From Flaccisagitta enflata (Eukaryota; Chaetognatha; Sagittoidea; Aphragmophora), in the NCBI GenBank assembly GCA_965153355.1, contig OZ231127.1:12648001-12712000 (forward strand): a stretch of DNA of 64,000 nt. The letters are read 5' to 3'. The notes under the pieces were generated by a model. That model ran no database searches. It was not told the DNA's origin and saw only the letters and a program-made list of their open reading frames with translations. Of the stretch, positions 1-11,400 are shown one piece after another; position 1 is the first letter of the stretch; each line of letters begins with the position of its first letter. Both the position numbers and the translations under genes were made by a program.

Positions 1-1740
1 AAATTCTCAGTTTGGAGATTGTTCATCAAATTGTCGTTATTTTGTGAAATTAGGGTGTCAATAAAACCCAATTTTGACATTTGCCTCTTTGGTTTTCATC
101 TTCCGTAAAATATCGTTATCTCAACTTGTTGAATTGTATTTAGCTAATCGCAAGCCAAGGATTGGAACCATATTCGATAATTTGTGTTAAATCAGGCCGG
201 GATTTTTTGGCCTACGTTGTAATGGCTGAAGCAGATTCGTTCTAGACTTTATCTTCGAAAGGACGATGAAGATTGTTAAGGGAAACTAAGATAATCCGAA
301 TATTCACCAGCAACATGGCAGGGGCAGGGTGACGAAGAAGGAGTGATTAAGTTGTTTTGTTGAGTGGAATAGCTACTAGTATTTGAACTACAAAATGAAA
401 GCGGTGGAAGCCTTGAAAGTTACTATTGCTTTAGAAAGCCGCATTTCCGTTAGAAATGGCGGAATGAGGGCGTCAAGACTTTTGGCCAGGGGGTTGGGAT
501 TAGGACCTCACGGCTGGGACTGTAGCGTTAGGGCTGGGATTTGGGCTAAAGGCTGAGATTTGAGCGACGAGTTCGCAGTTGTGGCCTCAGGCCTGGAATG
601 GAGGGGGCCCTTCGAGGATGAGAGATTTTTCCACATGTAAAAGCAAAGGTTATGGGTCCCTTCGGAGCCGCTACCCAATTAACGTCACCCACCTAAGGAC
701 ACGCCCTCTTAGCTTTAATAGTCATTTGGCATACGGCTCATGACATTTTGCGTGAGATGGGATCAAAATTCAAAAGAACCGGGCTTCCAAAGTATGCGCG
801 TATGGCCATGGGCGCACTCAGTCACAGGGATGCGCGCACGGTACGCATGAACTTGAGACCACTGATTATGAAAAAGTTTCTCTCCTCACGAAAAATACAA
901 ACGGTAAACAAGGTTCGAGGCGGCAAGAAATGCACCATTGCAATTTACAAATACGAATAATACAAATATGAAGAATCAGAATTTACAAGCGCTCACGAGC
1001 GAGCATGAAATGCTATGTTATACAATAAGGCCCAAAGCACGAACAAGTAGTCGCTGACGGTTGGGCAGGGGCAGTTATAACGGTTGGCTGGGGCTGTAGT
1101 GCTCAGAAATCGTTTTTCATCAAAATCGCGTTGTCGACCGATACCTATTACGGAGTCGCTTAGAACTGGCGACTCTTTTTTGCTAATGCACAAAACAGGA
1201 AGAAGATTCCATATACCATCTTGGCCAAAAATATCGTCCCATTTTTTCGGCAAATCTGTGATGAAACAATTTAAAAAACCTTATAAAAATCAATGATCAT
1301 TGGAAAAAGGTGCTACGCAGACTTCAGTAGTTCAATTTGTTTAGATTTTAAAGCGGAAGAGTGAAAAGATTAACATCAATAAAAAACAGAAAATCTGCAA
1401 AATATAGAGGAAAGTAAATTGACATGTTTGTATTCATTATTTTTTTAGCTGATCATGATATAATCGTATAAAAATTGGAGACCATGGAAAAAGTTTCAAG
1501 TTTTTAGTTCAAAGTTCAAACTATTTAGACTTTATATTAAAATGAATATACCTTAGTCTGAAAGTGCTAAAGAAAAAAAATATAAAGACTTGTTATGCAA
1601 AATAGTTCTGAAATCCTTTATCTATGTCTACCCAATTGATTACAAATTATATTTGAAACCAATAAGGTTTAAACTAATTGTTTTTTACACAAAAATTGAA
1701 TTTAGTGCAAAAAAAAACTACAATGAATAACTATATTGTT
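1..1740. other. Intergenic stretch downstream of gene 1
   Basis: No gene is supported here. Short frames on both strands (for example 748-960) lack splice context and protein-like composition. The stretch holds a decayed copy of a 'tagctact.gtatttg.actacaaaatg' MITE near 365-415 (the better copy lies near 42,650-42,690), a G-type minisatellite remnant at 480-700, and a C-type element tail near 1026-1085. The rest is AT-rich and featureless. Confidence 0.6.
480..700 (+). repeat. Remnant of minisatellite-bearing element family G
   Basis: Degenerate copies of a roughly 20-bp unit (GGCTGGGATTTGGGCCTAAA type) are followed near 645-682 by 'ttatgggtcccttcggagcc'. That string matches the flank seen beside the same minisatellite at 58,680 and 30,030. 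Family G recurs at least five times in the window, so this is an old copy of a dispersed element and not a local satellite. Confidence 0.55.
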
Positions 1741-1751
1741 TTACTGGGACT

Positions 1752-1757
1752 TTTATT
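1752..1757 (-). terminator. Candidate polyadenylation signal of gene 1
   Basis: AATAAA on the minus strand (TTTATT on the plus strand), about 355 bp after the proposed gene 1 stop codon at 2113-2115. It is the first canonical signal I see downstream of that stop. The tract between them is non-coding and would be the 3' UTR. AATAAA is common in AT-rich DNA, so the call rests on position. Confidence 0.4.
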
Positions 1758-2112
1758 TTGGCCAAGATGTTAAGTATGTAGCTCCGCGTTTGCTAATGAG
1801 GCAGAATTCAATTTTGTTACATCGTCTCATACACGTTGCTTCATATGAGGCAACAACAAATTGTACGTTGTACAAACCTTAATTCCGCTTGAGCAATTGC
1901 AATATGAAGGATCGGGATTAACATATTGATAAACAATCATTGAAAACAAAAGCTTGTATGGACAGTGTAAGTTCGATCTGGTTAGAATGTAAGCTTGGAC
2001 ACATGTAAATCCGCACTGTTGTGAATGGAAGATGAGAAAGGACTGGAAGAATGTGTGGTCGTGTGTGGGGGGGGGGAGGGGGAGAGGAGGATGAAGTGGG
2101 GGGGCCTTAAGA

Positions 2113-2325
2113 TTAGAGGAAATCAAGACTGCTGGAATCCGAGTCGTGGGCGATGAAGCTATCGGCGCTGGCGGACGCTGCAGCTGGCGAGGAGCTGCAG
2201 CTTTCACGTCGTTTGTTCAGATGTTGCATCAAATCTTCCGTCGAGAATTGATTCAAGATGGCGTCATTTGTTTGGCAGTCGTGAAAGCGACAAAGCGACG
2301 AAGAGCGAGGCCGAGGCGACACCTT
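2113..2325 (-). CDS. Gene 1, terminal coding exon (exon 4)
   Basis: Read on the minus strand, a splice acceptor (tattgccaccag) sits just before 2325. The exon is open in phase 0 for 70 codons and ends in TAA at 2113-2115. The preceding exon (5800-5891) also ends in phase 0, so the two join without a frameshift. The peptide starts KVSPRPRSSS, is serine-rich, contains a short charged helix-like piece (FSTEDLMQHLNKRRES), and ends in an acidic SDSSSLDFL. GC content is clearly above the surrounding intron, as in the other small exons. No known domain is recognised. Another small phase-0 exon in the long 3.5-kb intron cannot be excluded. Confidence 0.65.
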   Translation of the reverse strand, partial: KVSPRPRSSSLCRFHDCQTNDAILNQFSTEDLMQHLNKRRESCSSSPAAASASADSFIAHDSDSSSLDFL

Positions 2326-3013
2326 CTGGTGGCAATATTACACCATAACAAGAAGAGAAAAAAAATGGCATAAGGACAAAAAATGAACCATTTCTGAAAT
2401 CTATCACCGCTTTTCCCCATGGACATTGAACATGAAAAGAGATAAAATTCTTTCGCGCGTTTCAAGAAATTCAGTTCATTAACCAGAAACATTAAATGGG
2501 AAAAATTAAAGTAATGCTTTCCAACTTACAAATACGCACAACGTCCCATACCTCCGCAATTGACTTATTAGTAAGATAATAAGTCTGTTTCTTAACAGTT
2601 TCAGTATAGCTCACAGGATAAACAAAGTTAGTAAATATTAGTAATAAGAGGAAGGGTCTGATCTCTTTTTTTTTCTTGAATCGATCAGAGCTGAAGGTTG
2701 GGATCACTCAAATCGTGCATGGATAGAGATTTTCTTGTCAACTTTTGTTTTGAGGGGGGGTTGTCAGTGTTGAGGGGAAAAAATAAGAATTAAAGCGAGT
2801 TAGACAATGTGATTGGGTGAGGCAAGGGATCGGTGGATTGTTATTCATGAAATCATGCTTGACATACTGAGGGATTTCGATGATATACTCAATTTTCTTT
2901 TCTGTCTATCTTTCTATTTTTTAGTTTTTTTTTTCTATCTTTCTTTTTTTCTTCCTTGATATTTCTTTCACTCTTAATCTCTCTTTAGCTGCCTGAACTT
3001 TTACTATACGTCG

Positions 3014-3263
3014 ATTTTTAGTTGCGGACACGCAACTCTACAAGAGGCTTTGTCCGTCCGTCCGTCCGTCGGTTCGTGCGTCGGTCCATTGGTCCGTCCG
3101 TGAACACGAGTCGAAATGTGGGAAGAGAAGCGTTTTAGAAGCTTTTTGTACATGTGTCTGTGTTGGAAAGGGGGTTGGGTGGGATATTGGTGTAGATAGG
3201 AGTTGGCTGCCCCTGCCCACCCGTGCGCAACGATATTGTGACCCCGCATCACTTGTTACCCGC
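3014..3263 (+). mobile_element. Small rolling-circle-like element, family C
   Basis: The head is TTTTTAGTTGCGGACACGCA, which folds as GTTGCG/CGCAAC. A GTCC/GTCG tetranucleotide core follows. The tail carries GTGCGCAAC, then the stem-loop GTGA..TCAC and TTGTT. This layout matches the Helentron-associated elements (DINE-1, pearl). It has no coding capacity. Boundaries are accurate to a few bases. Confidence 0.7.
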
Positions 3264-3402
3264 TGTTGTCTTCCCGCTCTTCTCCCTCATTTACTTATTC
3301 GCTTTTCTGAATAATAAAGCTTTGAGCGGTTGTCTTATTAACTTTTGTGTCTTCTATTTCCCGAATTGTGTTTCTTTCGGATTACTTCGAGAGGCATTTG
3401 AC

Positions 3403-3542
3403 TTTTTAGGTGCGACAAAGCACCTCTATAACTGGCTGTTCCCGTTGGTTGGTTGGTCGGTCTGTCCATCTGTCTGTCTGTCGTTAACGCATTCGTTCGA
3501 CGATCCACACGTCGCACCTTATTGGCCTACATGGCCTTGTTT
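3403..3542 (+). mobile_element. Small rolling-circle-like element, family D
   Basis: The head is TTTTTAGGTGCGACAAAGCACC, with GGTGC/GCACC pairing. The core is made of GGTT/GTCT repeats. The tail has CGTCGCACC (the reverse complement of the head GGTGCGAC), then GGCC-tacat-GGCC and TTGTTT. A second copy lies at 55,295-55,420 and shares the internal 'aacgcattcgttcgacga'. Confidence 0.7.
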
Positions 3543-3612
3543 CATTTGATGCGCCTTTTCAATCAGATTGAAAGGTCTGGTTTTGATAAAAAAAAAATTG
3601 AAAGAGAATAAC

Positions 3613-3619
<7 letters not shown>

Positions 3620-3677
<58 letters not shown>

Positions 3678-3725
3678 GAGAGACAGAGACAGAGACAGAT
3701 AGACAGATAGACAGACAGACAGATA
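3620..3725. repeat. (AG)n / GACA microsatellite
   Basis: Uninterrupted AG dinucleotides are followed by GACA and GATA tetranucleotide runs. Open frames on either strand here are artefacts of the repeat. Confidence 0.95.
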
Positions 3726-4476
3726 GAGACCACAGACAGAGGAAACAAATGAACCGTCAAATAGGAAGACATTCAGTCATAAACAGAGATAAAGAAATAT
3801 ACAACGAAATATGAATTGGACGAAATAATGATAAAAATCACCAATACAGATAAACATGCAGATAAAGAAGACAGAGAAACAGACCGTTTTCCCACTTTTT
3901 GACCATTACCAACGGACCGACGGACCAATGGACCAACGGACCAATGGACCAACGGACGGACAGACAAAGCTATAAGAGTGTGAGCAGTTGCCTGTTGTAA
4001 AAATAAATGTTTACTTCCAGCGGTCTGGTAATGGAATGTGGATCTTAGGTAAGGCCGAGAAAAGGGTGGATCAATCATACTCGAGACTCAATTGAGCTTA
4101 ATGGAACTTCTTAAAAATAAAAGTAGAAAACCTGTTTCAATCGTAATCGAGGTAGAACAAATGCTCAGTCATTTTTTTTTTCATGATAATTTTCTGCTAA
4201 CTCTTTAAGTCATTGACCTAGTTTCTTCATTAGTTTAAGTTTGTCCCTTAATTTCGATTTTTTGCGGTCTTTGACCACAATGTTCCTGCCCAAATGCTCT
4301 GGCCCCCGCCCACCGGTAGGCGACTTATAGTAAGAACAGATCTTATCTCGCAATATTGTATAATTGAACGAGTCTAGCAGAAGATATGGGTTCCTATGTA
4401 ATTGGCATTCTCGTTCAATTTATTGCCAGAGTAGTAATCATTCTCTGGTTATCTGGTTCTCTGGTTTTGAACGAAA

Positions 4477-4652
4477 AACAAGTGACCCGGGGTCACAATG
4501 TCGTTGCAGACGGCTGGGTAGGGGCGCCCAACCTCCATCCACACCCCAATCCCCACATGTGTACACAAACATGCAGAACTTTTCGTCTCGATCATTACCG
4601 ATGGACCAACGGACGGACAAAGCCCCTTATAGAGTTGCGTGTCCGTATCTAA
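4477..4652 (-). mobile_element. Small rolling-circle-like element, family C (minus)
   Basis: Read on the minus strand, the head near 4650 is ATACGGACACGCAACTCTA, followed by GTCCGTCC repeats. The tail is GCAACGACATTGTGACCCCG, whose GTGACC..GGTCAC stem-loop is perfect, and it ends in TTGTT. The first head arm is partly decayed. Confidence 0.65.
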
Positions 4653-5094
4653 AAAAAAACACCTTTAAGTGTCTTAACTTTTAGCTGCCATTAAAGTCTT
4701 TATTACTTTTCCCGCACCATTAAAAGATAATCATCCCGCTTTCAATTTCATAAAAGCTCGTTCGATATCATACAGGTTTTGAATGGCGAGTGTTACATCA
4801 CTCTGGAAGACTGAATCAGTGCAAAGGGGCCTAAGCAACGAGAAAGACGTCTTGGTAATGTCAATATCTTCCTAGTAATCAGTTGCCCATTCCGTCAAGT
4901 TCCTATGGTCCCTTGGTGGACTGCGCCTTACCCTGCGCCTAACCTGAGTATAGGCACTGCGCCTTGGATGAATAACTCAACTGCATGGTTGAGTTCTCCA
5001 AACAGCTCAGTGGGTTTATACCTTACATCGTCCTAGTAAGAAATGATGCACTGTGTAATAGGGCGTACAACTCAATCAGTCAATGGTCTGATGC

Positions 5095-5799
5095 CTCGCC
5101 TTTACCTCAGTTAGGTAAAGTGTAATGTTTCGCAAACTTACCTTAGACTAAGTTAGCCTGGGTACGAAATGCATAGGTTCATTGTCTGACCTCAGTTTCC
5201 TTATGTGCACAGTGCATTGGTTAGATGCTTGACCTTCGTCTCAGGACAATTTGATGCCTCACCTTAGCCTCAGTTAGTTGCATGGAGCAATAATTCGATG
5301 CCTCACCTTACGGACCTTAGCCTCAGTTCCTTACATGGTACAATAATTAGATGCGTCATCTTAGCCTCTGTTGGATGCATGGTACAATAATACTACGCCC
5401 CACTTAAGCCTCAGTTGCTTGCATGGTGCAATAACTAGATGCTTCATCTTAGCCTTAGTTGGTTGCATGGTGCAATAATTCTATGCCTCACTTAAGCCTC
5501 AGTTGCTTGCATGGTGCAATAACTAGATGCTTCATCTAAGCCTCAGTTGGTTGCATGGTGCAATAACTAGATGCTTCATCCTAGCCTTAGTTGGTTGCAT
5601 GGTACAATAATTCTATGCCTCACCTAAGCCTCAGTTGCTTGCATGGTGCAATAACTAGATGCTTCATCTAAGCCTCAGTTGGTTGCATGGTGCAATAATT
5701 CGATGCCTCACCTAAGCCTCAGTTGGTTGCATAATGCAATAATTCGATGCCTCATCTTAGCCTCAGTTGGATGCATGGTGCGATAATTCTATGCCTCAC
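5095..5799. repeat. 44-bp minisatellite that includes a copied splice donor
   Basis: About sixteen units of the type 'gatgcctcaccttagcctc agttggttgcatggtgcaataattc', with successive units 44 bp apart where I measured them (5410, 5454, 5498). On the minus strand each unit contains CTGAGGCTAAGGTGAGGCAT or a variant. This is nearly the same as the end of gene 1 exon 3 plus its donor (GGGGCTAAG|GTGAGGCAT at 5791-5809). At least four units (near 5255, 5299, 5616 and 5703) keep an intact AGGTGAGG. The array lies directly inside the intron beside the real donor. Confidence 0.85.
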
Positions 5800-5891
5800 C
5801 TTAGCCCCAGTCGGGTTTGGAGAGTCAAATGTCGAAGAAGAATTTGGCGAATTTGAGGACAAAAGCGAATCAAAGACTTCGTCGCCACCAC
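5800..5891 (-). CDS. Gene 1, exon 3 (92 nt)
   Basis: On the minus strand a strong acceptor precedes the exon: a long CT-rich tract ending ttcttcctcatccag. The exon ends at the consensus donor AAG|GTGAGG. The previous exon leaves one base (CAA G). That base plus these 92 nt gives exactly 31 codons, ending in phase 0. The peptide begins GGGDEVFDSLLSSNSPNSSS and is serine- and asparagine-rich. The frame is the only one that joins both neighbours cleanly. No domain is recognised. Confidence 0.65.
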
Positions 5892-5963
5892 CTGGATGAG
5901 GAAGAAAGGAGAGAGGAGAGAGAGTTAAGTATATAACCAGAGAGAGAGAGATAGAAAGAGAGA

Positions 5964-5964
<1 letters not shown>

Positions 5965-6030
<66 letters not shown>
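5965..6030. repeat. (CA)n microsatellite in gene 1 intron 2
   Basis: A pure CA run of 33 units, reading as (TG)n on the gene strand and lying about 75 nt upstream of the exon 3 acceptor, next to its CT-rich tract. Confidence 0.95.
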
Positions 6031-6033
<3 letters not shown>

Positions 6034-6848
6034 GAGACAAACAGTCAGAGGAACGCCCTCAGGATGTACTCGGTTATCATAAAATCAGATTTTCCAGGCG
6101 ACCACGCCAACACTTCCATCGAAGAAATTATGTGAAAAGAATCATGAATAGCATTTATGATGTTCTGATTGCTGATGTTATGAAACAGACAAAATGATAG
6201 AGATTTTCATTTTCGAGTTCAACCCCCAATTACGGCGCGCAAACATACTCATTTAAAACGAGAATGACTCTTTACAACCTGACTGGTTCCCCCTTTAAAA
6301 GATTTTAAGTGGTTTTGTCCATACCTCCGGCAATTGGGCATAAATTTGGCGTCAGATCGAAATCGAGTTGTTAGGTCACCGACCTCTCATCTGGACTGGA
6401 TGCATTACTTTAGAGAAACCGATGGTATTCCGTCGGTGACCAGTTCAGATGTCAATAACCTCTTGACAATGATTTCTTGAGGTACTGTTAGTCACCTTGA
6501 CTCATGTTTGTTAACTGACTTAACGTTAGCGATATATGCCAGTTTAACTTTGATTTGCCGTTTGCCCTCACTCTATGCCAGTTTGACTCATGTTTTGCCG
6601 ATTGACATGTGAAACAATATCCCTCACTATCCCCAAACTGAAAAATATGGAAGAGGGCCTTGTGAGCCCTCACTGACTAGTTACTACTCGCATCACTCCG
6701 ATCTTTCCATTTAGCAAAACTAATTGAATAACCATTCTGAGTTTAACCCAAAACACTCCCTCAAGATGATTGTTACCGGCACTATTTGTTACTGGTCGTT
6801 ACTATTCGTTACTGGTCGTTACTATTCGTTACTATTGGTTACTGGTAC
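6031..6848 (-). other. Gene 1 intron 2, no further feature
   Basis: Between the donor at 6848 (CAAG|GTACCAG) and the (CA)n tract I see no exon. Short tandem 'ttactggtcgttactattcg' copies occur at 6790-6845. The rest is unique-looking AT-rich sequence. Confidence 0.5.
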
Positions 6849-7110
6849 CTTGACTGGAGTTGCTCGTCCGTCGTTGACGATGCGATCCGGCTGCGTAAGA
6901 TGCGGAAGTGTTGAACAACAAAGGATTCGACGACGACAAACTGCATCCTCGAAGCGCCGCCGTCGACCAGTTGGAGGCGGAATCGGAAAATGTGGATGAC
7001 CGGAAGCGTCCGTCGGCGCTGTGATCCCTCGACGAGGATGTTCGATCGGCGCCACTTCGAGATCCCCAACGCCTCGAACGATTCGTCAAACGACTCGATC
7101 CAGCTTCAGC
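6849..7110 (-). CDS. Gene 1, exon 2 (262 nt)
   Basis: A strong acceptor (tttttctcgcggtctctcag) precedes 7110, and a donor-like CAAG|GTACCAG follows 6849. The giant exon ends in phase 0, and this exon is open in phase 0 throughout, ending with one spare base that matches exon 3. The peptide begins AEAGSSRLTNRSRRWGSRSG and is Ser/Arg-rich with few acidic residues, unlike the Lys/Glu-rich giant exon. GC content is much higher than the flanks, and other frames are also open because of the TCG/CGA-rich codons. No known domain is recognised; a disordered tail is the simplest reading. Confidence 0.65.
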
Positions 7111-7282
7111 CTGAGAGACCGCGAGAAAAATTGTGATGGGGAGATTGATGATGAAGTTATAACAAAAGACTGTATTAACGGCTATTGTTAGTACCGTTTG
7201 TTTAGAAAAGGGCAGTTAAACAGGTATTTAAAGCTAAGAGAAAAATGAAAACAAATGACATTACTAGGGCCAGTACAATGTC

Positions 7283-7293
7283 GTGTGTGTGTG

Positions 7294-7391
<98 letters not shown>

Positions 7392-7400
7392 TGTGTGTGT
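7283..7400. repeat. (GT)n microsatellite in gene 1 intron 1
   Basis: About 59 GT units with two or three CG interruptions. The frames encoding (VC)n here are repeat artefacts. Confidence 0.95.
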
Positions 7401-8108
7401 CTTTTTCTATCTGTCTCTTTATTTGCCTATCTATGCGTCCCTGTAAGACTTTTTAGTGACTTCATTTGCATTTTTTGTGACAATTGTGATCAAGTGTGTG
7501 CATGACATTTCATTTGTGACTGTCTGAAGGTTTGTGAGTAACGCGTTACGGCAGTTAAGGCTCTATCAATGGACAGTAAGAGAGCATCTAATTAGTCAAC
7601 TGATAAATCAACATCAATCGTTAATGCCATTATGGCACCGTAATACTACCAAATTTTTGTGAGTCAAATAAAGCAAATTAGTGATCCAGATGACACTACG
7701 CCCATTAAAATTTGTTCAGCGACGTGACCCAATGATAGAAAATACTTATTCACAACCAAAGCAATGTTAAGATCCCTTAATATCCCTTTTTAATGCTGGT
7801 AATGACAAAAAATGGCAAATAATTATGAAAGAGAAAATGTTCATCTATATCGTTCATCAATAGAGTCACGTCTTCCTTAGGAAAATTTGAAGGTAAGCAT
7901 CTAAACAAATGTTTTAGTACTTACCTCTTCGGATGTCTAAACAATTATGAAAAAAAAGAAGAACAATCTTGAAAACATTTTTTTCTTTTTTTTTACTCAA
8001 ACATTTTTGTATGTTTTTCAGCTTCTGAAGTTGACAGAAACAAAACATTAGCATTCGTTTGCATCACTGCTTGTAGGAATTCTCGGTGAAGAGGAACCAA
8101 ACTAACTG

Positions 8109-8432
8109 CAGGGGTGTATATAGTTGAGCGGCTTTTGATTTTATTCCCCCCCCTGCCTTTGATTTTCTTCCCTGCGACACGTCGCGTCGCCTAAAAAGTT
8201 TTTTGATTTTCTTCCATTCAAAGCTATAAAACAGTATGTTTTAGGTTTAAATAGTGTTAAATTGTGTTGTAGTAATTGTATTTTACTTTTTGGTGGTACG
8301 AAAAATGTTAAATCTTCAAAAACTTTGTTTTTTTCTTTCTTTCAAGTTTTTGATTTTCTTCCCCATCTCCAAACCCTTTGATTTCATTCCCCCCCCCACC
8401 GGGGGGGGAATGCTCAACTTTATACACCCCTG
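8109..8432 (+). mobile_element. hAT-like MITE, family E, copy 1
   Basis: Terminal inverted repeats start CAGGGGTGTATA.AGTTGAGC and end with its complement (GCTCAACTTTATACACCCCT). The inside is rich in 'tttgattttcttcc'. Copy 2 at 18,907-19,222 in reverse orientation shows a clean 8-bp duplication, which places the family with hAT-type elements. This copy sits in gene 1 intron 1, about 60 bp from the donor. Confidence 0.8.
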
Positions 8433-8494
8433 AAACTAAGTCTTTTTGACATAAATATTCATACTGTCTAGCGTTGTTTACATCAGCAACTCAC

Positions 8495-11400
8495 CCTCAA
8501 AATAGGAAATTCGGGAAATTTGCGAAACTGCTTAAGCCAGGACGTGTCGGGAGTTTGACCAAAGGCGCTGTTGCTGCTGTTGTCATAATTCCTGTTGTTG
8601 TTGTCATCTACCAAACCAACAGCTCCAAGCGATGGGTAATCGTGCCACGATGATGCAGCTGAGACTGACCTATGTGAGGGGACTTCTTCTTGCACATCAT
8701 AGTTGTAATTAACATCGAGCATAGAAGTGGCGGGCGACAATATCGTAGTTTCTGACACCCGCATGGCTTCTTCAGCTTCCTTAGTGTTGATGACGGAGGA
8801 TTCTACAAAGTCTTCAAACGCATCAATGTTTTGTACCTCATCCTCATCTTCAAACACGGTCGTCAACACAATTCGACCGTCGGAAGACTCCTCCTTGATG
8901 ACTTTGAAGCAAACCTCATGAGTCTCGGTCCACTCTTCCGTTTGCCATTCTTCATCTGCCTCTTCTTCCTCTTCCTCTTCTTTCTCTTCTTTTTCTTCTT
9001 CTTTACCTTCCTGATATTCTTCTTCCTGTTCTTCTTCTTTCTCATCCTCTTTATCACCCTCATCCCGCGCCTCCTCACTATCAGTGGCTGGTTCATTGTC
9101 ATTTGTGGTCGTTTTTGTCTCCTCGATCTGCTTGAGATCAGGTAATACATTTGTAGTTTCTATTCTATTAGTATAAATTGTCAATGGATTTTTTTCTGTG
9201 TGGATATCCTCATCCGTTACCATTGTTTCAACAGCGATTGGTGAGATGTTGTTGCTTCTTGGTCTGGTCACCTCGGTGTGGTTTATGATGACTGAGGACT
9301 CATCCATCAGATGATTCAGATCATTCTCATTAACTATCAATTGCTCATCTTCTGAGTGAATCTCCTCGCCTTTCTCAGTGATTTCAGGAAAAATTTGTGA
9401 AAAATTATCGCCATTTGATTCCTCCTTCACCTCATGAGTGCTCTCTGGGTCCTCTCCAACTTGAGATTTGGGAATCATTTCATTTTGAGTTATGATGATG
9501 GAGGTCTCATCCTGCTGATTATGATCATATAATACCTTATCACGATCTGCTTTATCAGTGTCAATATCTAATAATTGATCGTCTCTTAAGTAGATCTCAT
9601 ATTGCACCCTGCTTTCAATTGTTACCGTTTCTTTGCATTCTGGTTCTGCAGCAAGAACATTCTCAACTGTCTTGACTATGTCATCTTGCTCACCAGCTTT
9701 AGTGCGAATACTTTCAACTTTTGTATGCTCGTATTCTTTTGAAATGTCAGCTACAATCTTGTTTTCATTCCATGTTTGTAAACCATCAGCAACTTTCAAA
9801 ATCTGTTCTAAAACTAGAGTTTTATTCTGCCTCACAACTGCCTTTGCATTGGTCTCTTTCTCTACACTCTCTGGGATTTGCGCAATTATCTTATCCTTCA
9901 TTCCCTTAACAATATTTCTTTGTTCCCTCTCATCTTCCAGTTTGTTGACCTCATTTTTCAAATCTGTAAAAACAATTTGATTAAGCAACATCTGTTCAGA
10001 CTTTTGCTCTTTTAGCATTTGCAAGTTATTTGCACCATGTGGCACTTCCGTTAGTACAAGAGTCTTTTGTTGTTTTACAACTGCCTTTGCATTTGTGTCT
10101 CTTTCAACACTTTCTGGTATTTGGGCTATCATTCTATCCTTTATTCCTTTTAAAACATTTCTCTGTTCTTTCTCATCTTCCAATTTGTTGACCTCATTTT
10201 TCAAATTTCTCAGAACAACTTGATTGCGCTTTATGTGTTCATCTTTCATTTCACGAAGTACACTTATCTCACCAGCAGCTCTCTCAATTAGGGGGAAACT
10301 TTCTTTTGACTTTTGTCTCGTGACCCTTTTATGCTGAGTTAAGGAGTTCATTTCAGATGCTGCATCAGGTAATGCTTGCAGTACAAACTTCTTTCTGTCT
10401 GATACTTGTTTTTGCATTTGTGCGTCAGTCTGCTTAATTTCAAAAGAATCTCTGATGTCACTTAACAATGCCTTTGTCATTGCAGTATGTTTTTGTTTGT
10501 CAGATATCAAAGAATTCATTTCTTTGGATGCTTCTGGTATTTCCCTCAAAACTTTTTCATTGATTAGTTTAACCTCTGCTTTCATGTCCTGTAGTTTCTT
10601 TGTTTCTTTTTCCTTTTGTTCCACTGCTGCTGTCAAAGATGGTAAAATTGCTCTCAAAGATGTTTGAGCATCAAGCTTTGCACCTTGCAATTGATCCATG
10701 GAATCAACACCACAAGGGAGCTCTTCTTTTGTATGCTCGTATTCTTTTGAAATGTCAGCTTCAATCTTGTTTTCATTCCTGTCTATCAATAGCATTGATA
10801 CAGCAGGATCCTCAATTAATTCCCCTTTTTCATCTCTTACTAACTCTGCATCCTGGCCATGTTGGTTAAAGTCAATGTCACTTTCTAAATCATCTGCAAC
10901 TCTGGCGGATTCTGAATGTGTTGCTGGATAGATTTCATTATTAAAGCATTGTTTTGGTGCATCAATTTTGTAACTGGATGGAATCTCTTCAAAACTTGTA
11001 GCTAGTTCTACCACAAATGGATCTTGCTCTAATTCATGATTCTTTAAAGGTATGGAAATTGGCGAGGTCACCAGCGATATGTTAACAGTTTCTATTGTTA
11101 ATTCACTTTTCTCATTTTGCTCTTTCTCACTTCCTTTGGCTTTTTCACAAATCATTAATTCTTTCTTATCCTCTAGGTTATGCTCCTCTAACTCTTTCTC
11201 ATCAAATTGAATAATGACAGGCGATGTAACCAATTCAACTTCCACTATCTCAATAGATAAATTATTCTCTGCAGGAGTTAGATCAGTTGACTGAGTGTTT
11301 GGTAGATCTGGGTTTTGGTCATTTTCTTTGTAATCAGTATTTCTAAGGAACCCTACATCATAATTTTTTTCATTATCCAAATTACGGCTCCCTATCTCAA

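Larger units (their letters stand above)
2326..5799 (-). other. Gene 1 intron 3, repeat-filled
   Basis: Inferred intron between the donor at 5799 (AAG|GTGAGG) and the acceptor at 2326. It contains C-type elements (3014-3263 plus; 4477-4652 minus; a decayed one at 3880-3985), a D-type element (3403-3542), an (AG)n tract (3620-3725) and the 44-bp array (5095-5799). I see no coding exon inside it. Confidence 0.55.

Noticed and set aside
5095-5799. Possible CRISPR-like array (44-bp spaced units)
   Set aside because: The units are contiguous minisatellite copies without unique spacers, and the DNA is animal.
9060-9150. Basic minus-strand frame (RKKNRKK...) at 8863-9150
   Set aside because: Out-of-frame reading of the Glu-rich stretch of gene 1.
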